Under the pieces are notes generated by a model. That model saw only the letters and a list, made by a program, of their open reading frames with translations. It did no database searches and was not told the origin of the DNA. This document shows positions 8,632 through 16,964 of a stretch of DNA of 64,000 nt, piece by piece. Each line of letters starts with the position of its first letter. Position 1 is the stretch's first letter. This DNA comes from Streptomyces sp. MUM 2J (lineage in GTDB: Bacteria > Actinomycetota > Actinomycetes > Streptomycetales > Streptomycetaceae): the NCBI RefSeq assembly GCF_022414535.1, contig NZ_JADWYM010000026.1, forward strand, positions 1-64,000, given 5' to 3'. A program made the position numbers and the translations under genes.

Positions 8632-9225
8632 ATGCCACTTCGGGTCACATTCGTCGCCGCCGCGCGCAGCTCCTCGCTGCTGGCCGAGCGCTTCGAGGAC
8701 GACCGCCCGCTGGACCTGGCGGGCTGGGAAGCCGTGCAGCACGCGGCCGGCGACCTGCTGTCCCTCGCCGCCGCCGACCTGCGCTACTGCTCGCCCACCC
8801 CGCGCAGCCGGTCCACCGGTGACGCGCTCGGGTACCAGCCGCTGATGCAGCTCGCCCTGCGCGACTGCGACATGGGCCGATGGCGCGGGCTGACCCTGGG
8901 CGAGGCGATGGCCCGGGAGCCGCGCCTGGTGGACGCCTGGCTGGCCGATCCGCGCTCCACCCTGCACGGCGGCGAGTCACTGCTGACCTTCATCGGCCGG
9001 GTCGGCGGCTGGCTCGACACCCGGCCCGGGCAGGACGGCGGCCGGATCGTCGCCGTGGCCGAGCCGGCCGTGATCCGCGCGGCGCTCGTGTACGCGCTGA
9101 AGGCGCCGCCCGCGGCGTACTGGAGCATCGACGTCGGCCCGCTGTCGACGACCACCCTGGCGGGCTGGGCGGGCCGCTGGCACCTGCACCTCGGCGGCGC
9201 TCACGTCCAGCCCTCACCCGTGTAG
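8632..9225 (+). CDS. Histidine-phosphatase-superfamily protein, catalytic residues lost
   Basis: The 197-aa protein has the overall order of a phosphoglycerate-mutase-like protein: an N-terminal strand (MPLRVTFVAAARS), a middle block resembling CSPTPRSRSTGDALG and RDCDMGRWRGLTLGEA, and a C-terminal block (RIVAVAEPAVIRAALVYAL). In active members the first strand ends in RHG and the last block has a histidine (vsHg). Here these positions read AAAR and AVAEP, so both catalytic histidines appear to be replaced. It is probably a non-catalytic or repurposed member. The ATG at 8632 is the only start that begins the fold cleanly. Confidence 0.7.
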   Translation: MPLRVTFVAAARSSSLLAERFEDDRPLDLAGWEAVQHAAGDLLSLAAADLRYCSPTPRSRSTGDALGYQPLMQLALRDCDMGRWRGLTLGEAMAREPRLVDAWLADPRSTLHGGESLLTFIGRVGGWLDTRPGQDGGRIVAVAEPAVIRAALVYALKAPPAAYWSIDVGPLSTTTLAGWAGRWHLHLGGAHVQPSPV

Positions 9226-9482
9226 CGGGGCCTTCGTCCGCGTCCCCGCGGAGGGCGCCCCCGGCACCCTCACCCGCGCCGCGCCTCACCCTCCCCGCCC
9301 GCTGCAGCGCGCGGCCGGGCGGACGCCGGTTCCTCCTCCCGCTCGTGGCCGGTCGTCAGGACCAGGTCCTTCGTGGGACCCCGCACCCGCCACACCGTGC
9401 GCCGGCATGCCCCGCGGACGTGCCGCTCTCCTCCCCGTCCTGGCCCGTCCCGGCCCGTCCTGCCGTTCGATGGGCCGGCCGG

Positions 9483-9932
9483 TCAGGCCGGGGTGGCCGG
9501 GGACTCCGGCGCCGGCTGCTGCCCGAGCGGCAGCAGCCCGCGTTCGGAGAAGACCTTCCTCGCCACGAACGTGGCGTTGAGCGCGCGGGGAAAGCCGCAG
9601 TACCCGGACGAGTGCAGCAGCGCCTCGACGATCTGCTCGGGCGTCAGGCCCACGTTGAGGGCGGCGCCCACGTGCACCTCCAGCTGCGCCTCGCAACCGC
9701 CGAGCGCGGTGAGCATGCCCAGCGTCACCAGCTGGCGGTCGCGAGGTGCGAGCGCGGGCCGCGCGTACATCTCGCCGAAGCCCCAGGCGACGATCTGGTG
9801 CCCCAGCTCGGGGCTGACGTCGGCCAGCGAGTCGATGACCCGCTGCCCGGCCGAGCCGTCGACGGACCGCAGCACCTCCATCCCGTGCGCGAACCGCTCC
9901 TCACGGGTGGAGCCGGTGGTGTTCTCGCTCAT
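9483..9932 (-). CDS. Carboxymuconolactone decarboxylase family protein
   Basis: The 149-aa protein is one CMD domain: RFAHGMEVLRSVDG at the N-terminus, then WGFGEMYARPALAPRDRQLVTLGMLTALGGCEAQLEVHVGAALNVGLTPEQIVEALLHSSGYCGFPRALNA. The residues around ECQL/H and the GFP motif resemble gamma-carboxymuconolactone decarboxylases, but the usual CxxC of AhpD peroxidases is not seen. The start at 9932 has GAGGAC upstream; the longer frame to 10085 adds an arginine-rich tail unlike the family. A MerR-type promoter lies about 270 bp upstream. Confidence 0.8.
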   Translation of the reverse strand: MSENTTGSTREERFAHGMEVLRSVDGSAGQRVIDSLADVSPELGHQIVAWGFGEMYARPALAPRDRQLVTLGMLTALGGCEAQLEVHVGAALNVGLTPEQIVEALLHSSGYCGFPRALNATFVARKVFSERGLLPLGQQPAPESPATPA

Positions 9933-10199
9933 GAGTCCTCGTCCGTTCCCGGCCGCCGCACCCGCGGCGGCCCTTTGTCGGCGGAGCGCCCCGCGCCGTC
10001 CGGCCGGGGGCACTTCGATGGTGTCGTTCCCTGCGCGCCGCCCGGTGCTGCGCCGCTCACGGCGCGTGGCGGCCTCGCCGCGCACGACGGCCGGGACACG
10101 GTCCGCCGCTGCGGCGCGGCGCAGCCGCGCAGGGAGCCGGCCGCCGGCCGCAACCCACCTGCCCCGTCCTGAGGGCGCCGGCGCACCGGGCAGGACAGG
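9933..10199. other. Long untranslated leader or gene remnant before the CMD gene
   Basis: Between the MerR-type promoter and the CMD start there are about 267 bp without a supported gene. Frames here are Arg/Pro/Ala-rich shadows. It may be a leader or the scar of a deleted first gene. Confidence 0.35.
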
Positions 10200-10230
10200 A
10201 CCGTAGGCGTTGGAGCGCGCTCCAGGTCAA
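10200..10230 (-). promoter_or_regulatory. MerR-type promoter with 19-bp spacer and dyad
   Basis: On the minus strand TTGACC (10225-10230) and TACGGT (10200-10205) are separated by exactly 19 bp, and the spacer contains the perfect 14-bp palindrome TGGAGCGCGCTCCA (10211-10224). An over-long spacer holding a dyad is the hallmark of promoters activated by MerR-family proteins through DNA distortion. It points toward the CMD-family gene. No merR gene is in this window. Confidence 0.65.
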
Positions 10231-10342
10231 CGCCCGCCCTCCCCGTCCGGTGCCGCGGGGCCGCCCGGCGACCGCCCCGGTGATCAGCGGGCTGAGCGCG
10301 GCGGTGGGCCGGCGCGGAGGTACGGACGTCGCCCGTGCTCCC

Positions 10343-11857
10343 TCATGCCCACGTGTCCGGGCTCGGCGCTGCGCCGGGCAGGGTCCCTACCTCGTCGTGC
10401 CCGTCCGGGGCGCCGGCCGCCTGCCCGGCCGGCACGTGGGCCGCGTTCCGGTCCACCGTGCCGGTGCCGTGCGTCGGCAGGCGCAGGGTGAACACCGCGC
10501 CTCCCTCGGGGCCCTCGGCTCCGGCCGTCAGGGACCCGCCCAGGCGGACCGCCAGGCGGTGGGCGATGGCCAGGCCCAGTCCGGTGCCCACCGGCCGCAG
10601 GTCCCGGTAGCGCTCGTGCAGCACCCCCCGCTCGAAGGCCACCGCCACGTCGTCGTCGGTCAGCCCCGGGCCGCTGTCCCGCACCTCCACCTCCACCGCG
10701 TCGTCCCCGGCCCGCAGGGCCAGGACCACGGGGCTGCCCCGCGGCGTGAGGCGCAGGGCGTTGGCGAGCAGGCAGTCCGCGAGCTGGCGGACGCGGAAGC
10801 CGTCGGTGCGCACCACCACCGCCCGCCCCGGGTGCTCCAGCCGGAACTCGACGTGGTGCCGGGCGCACCGCTCGCCCCAGGTGGCGGCCGCCTCCCGCAC
10901 GAGCAGATCGAGATCCACGGCGGCCAGGTCGAGCCGGAAGTCGTCGGCCTCCAGGCGTGCGAGGTCGAGGAGGTCGCCGAGGAAGCGGTCGAGGCGCCGC
11001 GCCTCGGTCTGCAGGATGCGGCCCACCTCGGGCAGCCGATGGGCCGGCACCGCGTCGTCGGCCAGGGCCTCCGCATAACCGAGCACGCTGGTGAGCGGGG
11101 TGCGGATCTCGTGGGAGATCGACAGCAGGAAGTCCCGCTGCTGCCGCTCCCCGCGCTCCAGTGCCGCATCGAGCACGTTCAGGGCCTGCCTCAGGCGCAC
11201 CGCCTCCGCCGGGCCCCGGGACGCGGCCGGGTCCGCGTCGGCCACGCCGCGCCGGCCGGCGGCCAGCTCCGACGCCGTCTCCGCGGCGCGGGTGAGCGGT
11301 CGGGCGAGCCGGCGGGCCAGGGCCGTGCCCGCGACCACCGCGCCGACCAGGCCGGCCCCGAGCGGAAGCAGCAGGTCGCGGCGCATGCGGGTGGCTGCCG
11401 CGTCCACGTCCGTGAGCGGCCGGGTGAGGACGACCGCCCCGCCGTCGCGGGCCGGGCTGCCCTCGACGAGGACGTCGCTGCCGTGCAGGTCCCCGCTCGA
11501 CGACAGGGGCTTGCCGGACAGCAGTACGTCCCGCTGGGCGGTGCTCAGCACCGGGGCGGCCGGTCCACTGAGCACGCCGGACCGGTCGAGGACGGCGATC
11601 CGGACGCCGTTCGCGCCGGCGATCCGCTGCTCTCCCTCGTACAGCAGAGCCGACAGCGCGGGAACCCGGCCGAGGACCTTGGCCTGCCGGGCGAGCTGGT
11701 CGCGTTCCTGGGCCTCGGCGGCACCAAGCAGGGTGTGCCAGGCCACCAGGCCGGTGAGCAGCACCGTGACGGTGGTCACCGTCGCGGCCAGGAGGACCAG
11801 CTCTCCGGCGAGCCCGGGACGGCGGCGCCGGGCGCCCGGGGCCTGGGCGGGCGTCAC
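10343..11857 (-). CDS. Sensor histidine kinase
   Basis: The 504-aa membrane kinase has an N-terminal transmembrane helix (GELVLLAATVTTVTVLLTGLVAW), an extracytoplasmic sensor region, a second membrane helix near residue 170, a HAMP-like segment (ARRLARPLTRAAETASELAAG), the phospho-acceptor box SISHEIRTPLTS (His about residue 249), and ATPase boxes DCLLANALRLT (N), DSGPGLTDDDV (G1) and VGTGLGLAIAHRLA (G2). The GTG start overlaps the response regulator stop in a GTGA junction, so the two are co-translated. The pair is divergent from the MMPL exporter, a plausible target. Confidence 0.9.
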   Translation of the reverse strand: MTPAQAPGARRRRPGLAGELVLLAATVTTVTVLLTGLVAWHTLLGAAEAQERDQLARQAKVLGRVPALSALLYEGEQRIAGANGVRIAVLDRSGVLSGPAAPVLSTAQRDVLLSGKPLSSSGDLHGSDVLVEGSPARDGGAVVLTRPLTDVDAAATRMRRDLLLPLGAGLVGAVVAGTALARRLARPLTRAAETASELAAGRRGVADADPAASRGPAEAVRLRQALNVLDAALERGERQQRDFLLSISHEIRTPLTSVLGYAEALADDAVPAHRLPEVGRILQTEARRLDRFLGDLLDLARLEADDFRLDLAAVDLDLLVREAAATWGERCARHHVEFRLEHPGRAVVVRTDGFRVRQLADCLLANALRLTPRGSPVVLALRAGDDAVEVEVRDSGPGLTDDDVAVAFERGVLHERYRDLRPVGTGLGLAIAHRLAVRLGGSLTAGAEGPEGGAVFTLRLPTHGTGTVDRNAAHVPAGQAAGAPDGHDEVGTLPGAAPSPDTWA

Positions 11858-12540
11858 GCCGGACGGTCCGTCGCGCCGTAGCCCACTCCCCGCACGGTGC
11901 GGATGGGGCTCGCTTCGCCGAGCTTGCTCCGCAGCTGGGACACGTACACGTCCACCACGCGTGGGTCGCGGTAGGCCTCCTCGCCCCACACGTGGGCGAG
12001 GAGCTGCCGCCGGGTGAAGACACGGCCCCGGTGGTCGAGCAGATGGGCGAGCAGATTGAACTCCGTCGCGGTCAGCTCGACCTCCTCGCCGTCCCGGTGC
12101 ACCGTCCGGCGGGCCGGATCCACCCGCAGGGTGCCCATGACGTGGGGCCGGCCGCCGGGTGGGCCCTGGGTGCGGCGCAGCACGGTGTTGACCCTGGCCA
12201 CCAGCTCGCCCGGTGAGAACGGCTTGGTGACGTAGTCGTCGGCGCCCAGTTCCAGGCCGAGGATGCGGTCCGGCTCGTCGGCCCGGGCCGTGACCATCAG
12301 GACCGGGGTCCAGTCCTGGCGCTCCCTGAGGCGGCGGCAGAAGGTCACGCCGTCCAGGCCGGGCAGTGCCACGTCCAGGACGACCGCCACCGGGCGCAGC
12401 CGCTCGACGGCGTCCAGGCCCCGCAGGCCGTCGGTCTCGACCTGGGTGGAGAAGCCGTCCCGGGCCAGGTAGAGCTCCTGGACCGAGGCGATGTTCCGGT
12501 CGTCCTCGACGATCAGCACCAGTCCCTTGGTGGAGCCCAT
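11854..12540 (-). CDS. OmpR-family response regulator
   Basis: The 228-aa protein has a receiver domain (residues 7-120) with the acidic pair VEDD, phospho-acceptor D56 in VVLDVALPG, T in VLMVTAR and K in DYVTKPF. A winged-helix DNA-binding domain follows (about 130-224), ending with DVYVSQLRSKLGEASPIRTVRGVGYG. It is the first gene of the minus-strand operon with the kinase. The transcript starts in the 320-bp divergent region shared with the MMPL gene. Confidence 0.93.
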   Translation of the reverse strand: MGSTKGLVLIVEDDRNIASVQELYLARDGFSTQVETDGLRGLDAVERLRPVAVVLDVALPGLDGVTFCRRLRERQDWTPVLMVTARADEPDRILGLELGADDYVTKPFSPGELVARVNTVLRRTQGPPGGRPHVMGTLRVDPARRTVHRDGEEVELTATEFNLLAHLLDHRGRVFTRRQLLAHVWGEEAYRDPRVVDVYVSQLRSKLGEASPIRTVRGVGYGATDRPA

Positions 12541-12863
12541 GCCCGCCTCCCTCCACCCTCGTGTTCGCGGCCCGCGCGGCCCGCGTGCCTGCCGCGATGC
12601 TAGTCAACGCGTCCGTGCCCGCGGGCCTGCCGGGGGTCCGGGGGGCAGCCCTCATCGTTCCCTAACACTGTGCCAACGTTCCCCTTGCCTCCGGCGGCCA
12701 TGATCGGCCCCGTAACGCGGGACGCTCGCAGTCCCCGGAGCACGCGGCGCCACCTCGTGCCCCCGGGCCGGGCTCGACCGGTCGCGGGACACGGGCCGGC
12801 GGCCCGCCGTCCTCGGCCGCGGGCCCCGGGCCCCCGCCGTCCGACGCCCCCGGGAAGGAATCC
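12541..12863. promoter_or_regulatory. Divergent promoter region between response regulator and MMPL genes
   Basis: About 320 bp without a gene. The motif CGTTCCC occurs twice in the same orientation (12656-12662 and 12677-12683), 21 bp apart, near two helical turns, a spacing that OmpR-type regulators can use. No clear sigma-factor hexamers were fixed. Upstream of the MMPL start there is GGGAAGGA. Confidence 0.35.
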
Positions 12864-15125
12864 ATGGGACTCACCGACCGCACCAGCGCGACCCGTACGA
12901 AGGACTCGGGCCCGCCGGGGCGTGGTCTCCTCCACGCCGTGGGGGTGGGCTGCGCCCGCCACCCGTGGCGGGTGATCTGCGTGTGGCTGCTGGTGCTGCT
13001 GTCCGCCGTGGCCGCCGATCGCGCGTGGGGTGGTGACTACGCCGACGACTTCAACCTGTCCGGCACCCCGTCGCAGACCGGCGCCGACCTGCTGGACGCG
13101 CACGCGGCCGAGGGCGCCCGGGGCGTAGCCGCGCGGATCGTCGTCAGGTCGGACGACGGTGCGCTCACCGCGCACAGGGACGAGCTGACCGCCACCCGCG
13201 AACGCCTCGCCGGACTGCCCGACGTCGTCTCCGCCGCCGGGCCGTTCGACTCGCCCGGCGCGGTCGCCGGCGACCGCCGCACGGGCTACTTCACCGTCCG
13301 CTTCGACCGCAGTCCCGCCACGTTCGAGAAGTCCTACCTCGACCGTGTCGACGAGGCCGTGAGCGACCTGCGCGCCGCCGACGTCACGGTCGAGTACGGG
13401 GGGTCGCTCGGGCAGCTCGCCCGCCCCGCCGCGGCCGAGCACGCGTCGGAGGCCATCGGGATCGGCACCGCGGTGCTCGTGCTGCTGCTGGGCTTCGGCA
13501 GTGTCGCCGCGGCCGGATTCCCCCTGCTCACCGCGGTCGTCGGGCTGCTTGCGGGGCTCAGCGCGCTCGGGCTCCTCGCAGCGCAGCTCTCCTTCGCCGT
13601 GGCCTCCCCGACACTGGCCACGATGATGGGGCTGGGTGTCGGCCTCGACTACTCGCTGTTCCTCGTCACCCGCCACCGCAAGCTCCTGCACACCGCGCCC
13701 ACCCCCGCCGAGGCGGCCGGGCGAACCGTGTCCACCAGCGGGCGCGCCGTGCTCGTGGCAGCGCTGACCGTGACCGCCGCGCTCGCGGGGCTCTTCGCCT
13801 CCGGGGTGGACTTCATCGGCATGCTCGGGCTCGCCGCCGGCACCACCGTCATCGTCGGCGCGCTGGCCGCCCTCACCCTCACCCCCGCCCTGCTGGGACT
13901 GGCCGGACGCCGGATCGACCGCTGGCACGTGCGCACCCCGGTGGACGAACCCGACGACGACGGAGACGTATGGCACCGGTGGGCCGCAACCGTCCGCCGC
14001 CGCCCGTGGACCTTCCTGATCCTCGGCCTGCTCGTCCTCGGTGTCCTCGGCGCGCCCGCGGCCTCCCTGCGGCTCGGCCACGTCGACGGCGGCGCCTCTC
14101 CCACCTCCTACACCGAGCGCCGGGCCTACGACCTGACCACGGACGCCTTCGGTCCCGGTGCCAACGGCCCGCTCACCCTCGTCGTCACGCTCGACAAGGA
14201 CCGGCCCACCAGCGCCCACCAGCGCGCCGATCTCGCCCGCCACCTGTACGACGCCCTCACCGGCACCCCCGGTGTCGCCTCCGCCACCCCGCCCACCGCC
14301 ACCCCGGACGGCGCCCTGCTGGTCTCCACCATCACCCCCGACACCGGCCCCCAGGACGAGGCGACCACCGGCCTCGTCCACCGGCTGCAGGACGACGTCC
14401 TGCCGGACACCCTGTCCCCCAGCGGCGCCACCGGCTACCTGACCGGCACGACCGCCGCCCAGCAGGACTTCCGCGACATCCTGTCCGACCGGCTTCCCCA
14501 GGTGGTCGGCATCGTCGTCGTCGCGGCGTTCGTCCTGCTGCTCGTCGTGTTCCGCAGCCCGGTGATCGCCCTGAAGGCCGCCGTGCTGAACCTGCTGTCG
14601 ATCACCGCGTCCTTCGGTGTGGTCGTGGCCGTCTTCCAGTGGGGCTGGGGGGCGTCCCTGCTCGGCATCGGCGAGGCCGTGCCGGTGGAGTCGTACGTCC
14701 CGATGATGATGTTCGCCATCGTCTTCGGCCTCTCCATGGACTACGAGATCTTCCTGCTGTCCCGGGTGCGGGAGACATGGCTGGAGACCCGCGACAACCA
14801 TCGCAGCGTGGCCGTCGGCCTGGCCGGCACCGCCCGGGTCATCAGCTGCGCCGCCCTGATCATGACGAGTGTCTTCCTGGCCTTCCTGCTGTCGACCAAC
14901 GTCGTCATCAAGATGCTGGCCCTCGGCCTCGGCGTCAGTGTCGTCCTCGACGCCACCGTCGTACGGCTGCTGCTGGTCCCGGCGGCGATGAACCTGCTCG
15001 GGCAGGCCAACTGGTGGATGCCGCGCCGGCTGGACCGGCTGCTGCCCCGCCTCGAACCGGAGGGCCGGACCACCGTGCCCACCCCGGAGCGGCAGGCCGC
15101 GCCGTCCCCCGCGGAGCCCCGGTGA
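12864..15125 (+). CDS. MMPL/RND-family transporter
   Basis: The 753-aa integral membrane protein has the duplicated MMPL architecture: one N-terminal helix, a large extracytoplasmic domain, then a helix bundle, repeated. Each half carries the family signature with an Asp-Tyr pair in the membrane: LGVGLDYSLFLVTRHRK and FGLSMDYEIFLLSRVRE, which in MmpL3-type proteins form the proton relay. Likely substrates are lipids or hydrophobic drugs. The LmeA-like gene follows with a GTGA overlap, and the divergent two-component system probably senses an envelope stress linked to it. Confidence 0.9.
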   Translation: MGLTDRTSATRTKDSGPPGRGLLHAVGVGCARHPWRVICVWLLVLLSAVAADRAWGGDYADDFNLSGTPSQTGADLLDAHAAEGARGVAARIVVRSDDGALTAHRDELTATRERLAGLPDVVSAAGPFDSPGAVAGDRRTGYFTVRFDRSPATFEKSYLDRVDEAVSDLRAADVTVEYGGSLGQLARPAAAEHASEAIGIGTAVLVLLLGFGSVAAAGFPLLTAVVGLLAGLSALGLLAAQLSFAVASPTLATMMGLGVGLDYSLFLVTRHRKLLHTAPTPAEAAGRTVSTSGRAVLVAALTVTAALAGLFASGVDFIGMLGLAAGTTVIVGALAALTLTPALLGLAGRRIDRWHVRTPVDEPDDDGDVWHRWAATVRRRPWTFLILGLLVLGVLGAPAASLRLGHVDGGASPTSYTERRAYDLTTDAFGPGANGPLTLVVTLDKDRPTSAHQRADLARHLYDALTGTPGVASATPPTATPDGALLVSTITPDTGPQDEATTGLVHRLQDDVLPDTLSPSGATGYLTGTTAAQQDFRDILSDRLPQVVGIVVVAAFVLLLVVFRSPVIALKAAVLNLLSITASFGVVVAVFQWGWGASLLGIGEAVPVESYVPMMMFAIVFGLSMDYEIFLLSRVRETWLETRDNHRSVAVGLAGTARVISCAALIMTSVFLAFLLSTNVVIKMLALGLGVSVVLDATVVRLLLVPAAMNLLGQANWWMPRRLDRLLPRLEPEGRTTVPTPERQAAPSPAEPR

Positions 15126-15889
15126 CGGCCCCCTCCGGCCGCACCGCGCGGCCGTCCCCCCGGCCCGCGGACAGACCGGCCGGCGCCGATCGTGCGCGCC
15201 GGCCGCGCCGCCGGGCGACATGGCTCGTACTCGCCGCGGTCCTGGCGCTGCTGCTCACCGGTGCCGCCGAGGCCGTCGCGCGCGGCCTGGTCGCCGACCG
15301 CGTCGCCGACCGGCTGCGGAACCGGCTGGGCGACACGCACGTGGAGGTGGACGGCCTCGCGCTGGCGGGCCTCGCCCGGAGCAGGTTCGACGGGATCACC
15401 GTGACGGGGGACCAGGCCCGCCTGGGGCGGCTGGCCGGCGCGTCCGTGGACCTGAGGCTCACCGGCGTGGACCTCGGGGGCACGCCGCGCGCCGATCACG
15501 TGCGCGGCGCGATCACCGTCCCGCCGGACGCCGTGGCCGAGGCCCTGCGGCAGACCTCGTCAGGACTGCCGGTCACCGGCGTGACGCCCGATCCCGCGTC
15601 CGGCACCCTCGTCGTCACGGCGCGGGGCGGCCTGGCCACCGTCACGCTGCGTCCGGCGCTGCGGGACGGCCGGGTCACCTACCAACTGCAGGACGCCCGC
15701 GTCCTGGGGCTCCCCGCCCCCGACGCCCTCACCCGCCGCATCGAGGAGGCGCTGAAGGAGCAGTCCGATCGGCAGACCGCCCTCCAGCGCTCCGCGCTCC
15801 TCACCGTGACCTCGCTCCGCGTCACCTCGGCCGGCGTGGTGGCCACCCTCAGCGCGGACGACGTGGCCCTGGCGGACGCGGCCCACTGA
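15122..15889 (+). CDS. LmeA-like (DUF2993) membrane-anchored protein
   Basis: The 255-aa protein has a basic N-terminus, one transmembrane helix (TWLVLAAVLALLLTGAAEAV, about 33-52) and an extracytoplasmic DUF2993 domain (LVADRVADRLRNRLG... VEVDGLALAGLARSRFDGITVTG... LRVTSAGVVATLSADDVAL). Mycobacterial LmeA is a phospholipid-binding protein needed for lipomannan elongation; a lipid-handling role next to an MMPL transporter makes sense but is inferred. It starts at a GTG overlapping the MMPL stop. The transposon begins 43 bp after its stop, so the coding sequence is intact. Confidence 0.85.
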   Translation: MTAPSGRTARPSPRPADRPAGADRARRPRRRATWLVLAAVLALLLTGAAEAVARGLVADRVADRLRNRLGDTHVEVDGLALAGLARSRFDGITVTGDQARLGRLAGASVDLRLTGVDLGGTPRADHVRGAITVPPDAVAEALRQTSSGLPVTGVTPDPASGTLVVTARGGLATVTLRPALRDGRVTYQLQDARVLGLPAPDALTRRIEEALKEQSDRQTALQRSALLTVTSLRVTSAGVVATLSADDVALADAAH

Positions 15890-15928
15890 CCGGGCAGCCG
15901 GGCACGGTCGGGAGCCCGTCCCCGCGGC

Positions 15929-15932
15929 ACGC
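15929..15932. repeat. Left flanking 4-bp direct repeat (ACGC)
   Basis: ACGC directly abuts the left end and recurs at 24117-24120 next to the right end. It is the probable target-site duplication. A fifth base does not match in either register. Confidence 0.5.
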
Positions 15933-15979
15933 TGTGACTGAGCGCTTCAGGTGGCGGGTGAGCGGCTGAGTTGGCGGGC
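15933..15979 (+). repeat. Left terminal inverted repeat (47 bp)
   Basis: Identical to the complement of 24070-24116 over all 47 bases. It contains two adjacent direct repeats of 20 bp: TGAGCGCTTCAGGTGGCGGG (15939-15958) and TGAGCGGCTGAGTTGGCGGG (15959-15978), agreeing at 16 of 20 positions. These are likely TnsB binding sites. The stop of the LysR gene is 5 bp further in. Confidence 0.95.
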
Positions 15980-15983
15980 GTCG

Positions 15984-16892
15984 CTAGGGCTTGTCCGGCG
16001 GATCTTGGCTGATGGTCGCCAGCAGGTGTGTGACCAGGGGATTATGGTCGTTCTCGCGCCAGGCGACGGCAACTCGTGTGCGGGCGGTGTTGGGTTCGAT
16101 CCTGCGGAAGGCGACGCCTTTGAGGCGGATGCGTCGGATGCTCGCCGGGGCCAGGGAGACGCCCAGTCCGGTTTCCACGAGGGCGCACACGGTTTGCCAC
16201 TCCACCGCGTGCTGGACTACCTGCGGTGTGAACCCTGCTGTGATGCACAGGCCGATGATCTGGTCGTGCAGTGTGGGGCCGACCGTGCGGGGCAGCAGCA
16301 CGAAGGGCGAGTCCGCCAACTGTGCAAGCTGTACGGTCCGTTGGGCGGCCAGAGGGTGGGTGGAGGGCAGCACGGCCACGAAAGGCTCGCTGAGTACCGT
16401 CCTGAAGCCGAGCTCTGTCTCGTCGTTGGGAGGTTCGCGCAGTAGACCGATGTCGATGGTCGTGTCATGCAGGGCGGCGATCTGCGGAGCGGTGGTCATC
16501 TCGCGGATGTCCAGGAGCACGCCGGGAAACTCGTGACGGAAGGTGCGCAGCAGGCCGGGCAGGATCGTCAGGGCGAGGGAGGCGGCGAAGCCGATCCGCA
16601 GGCGGCCGGCCCGGCCACTGCCGACGGCCCGGGCTGCGGCCAGGCCGTCCGCGAGATCGCTGAGCGCCCGCCGGGCGACGGGCAGCAGTTCGCTGCCGGC
16701 TGGGGTCAGGGCGACACGTCCTGAGGTGCGGGTGAACAACGCGTGGCCGACCTTGTCCTCCAGGCGGCGGATCTGCTGGCTCAGCGGCGGCTGGGCGATG
16801 CCCAGGCGGGCGGCAGCGTGGCCGAAGTGAAGTTCCTCTGCGAGCACGACGAAGGCGTGCAGCTGCGGCAGGGAAAGTTGGGGGCGCTCCAT
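15984..16892 (-). CDS. LysR-family regulator (transposon cargo)
   Basis: The 302-aa protein has the classical LysR N-terminal helix-turn-helix (LPQLHAFVVLAEELHFGHAAARLGIAQPPLSQQIRRLEDKVGHALFTRTSGRVALTPAG) and an effector domain (about 92-295; LRIGFAASLALTILPGLL... DIGLLREPP). It resembles the regulators of aromatic or small-acid catabolism such as the BenM/CatM group, though the ligand is unknown. It is divergent from the RidA-ABM gene, the standard LysR-target arrangement. Its coding sequence ends almost at the transposon's left repeat, so it travels with the element. Confidence 0.9.
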   Translation of the reverse strand: MERPQLSLPQLHAFVVLAEELHFGHAAARLGIAQPPLSQQIRRLEDKVGHALFTRTSGRVALTPAGSELLPVARRALSDLADGLAAARAVGSGRAGRLRIGFAASLALTILPGLLRTFRHEFPGVLLDIREMTTAPQIAALHDTTIDIGLLREPPNDETELGFRTVLSEPFVAVLPSTHPLAAQRTVQLAQLADSPFVLLPRTVGPTLHDQIIGLCITAGFTPQVVQHAVEWQTVCALVETGLGVSLAPASIRRIRLKGVAFRRIEPNTARTRVAVAWRENDHNPLVTHLLATISQDPPDKP

Positions 16893-16964
16893 ACGCCTAG
16901 AGATATCAGGTCATGCATGCAGCCGTATTAGACGTATCAGTGCTGGTCATTTAGCGTTCGGCGC
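16893..16964. promoter_or_regulatory. Divergent LysR/RidA-ABM control region
   Basis: This 72-bp gap is A/T-richer than its surroundings. It holds a TATCAG direct repeat (16904-16909 and 16935-16940) and the palindrome TGCATGCA (16914-16921). LysR proteins usually bind such short divergent gaps, so one regulator probably controls both genes. No strong ribosome site precedes the RidA-ABM ATG, so that mRNA may be leaderless. Confidence 0.4.

Noticed and set aside
10250..11881. A 543-residue plus-strand frame opposite the histidine kinase
   Set aside because: The minus strand holds all kinase motifs; the plus frame has none.
12600..15221. An 873-residue minus-strand frame opposite the MMPL gene
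   Set aside because: Its sequence is Gly/Asp/Arg-rich and low in complexity, a shadow of the MMPL frame.
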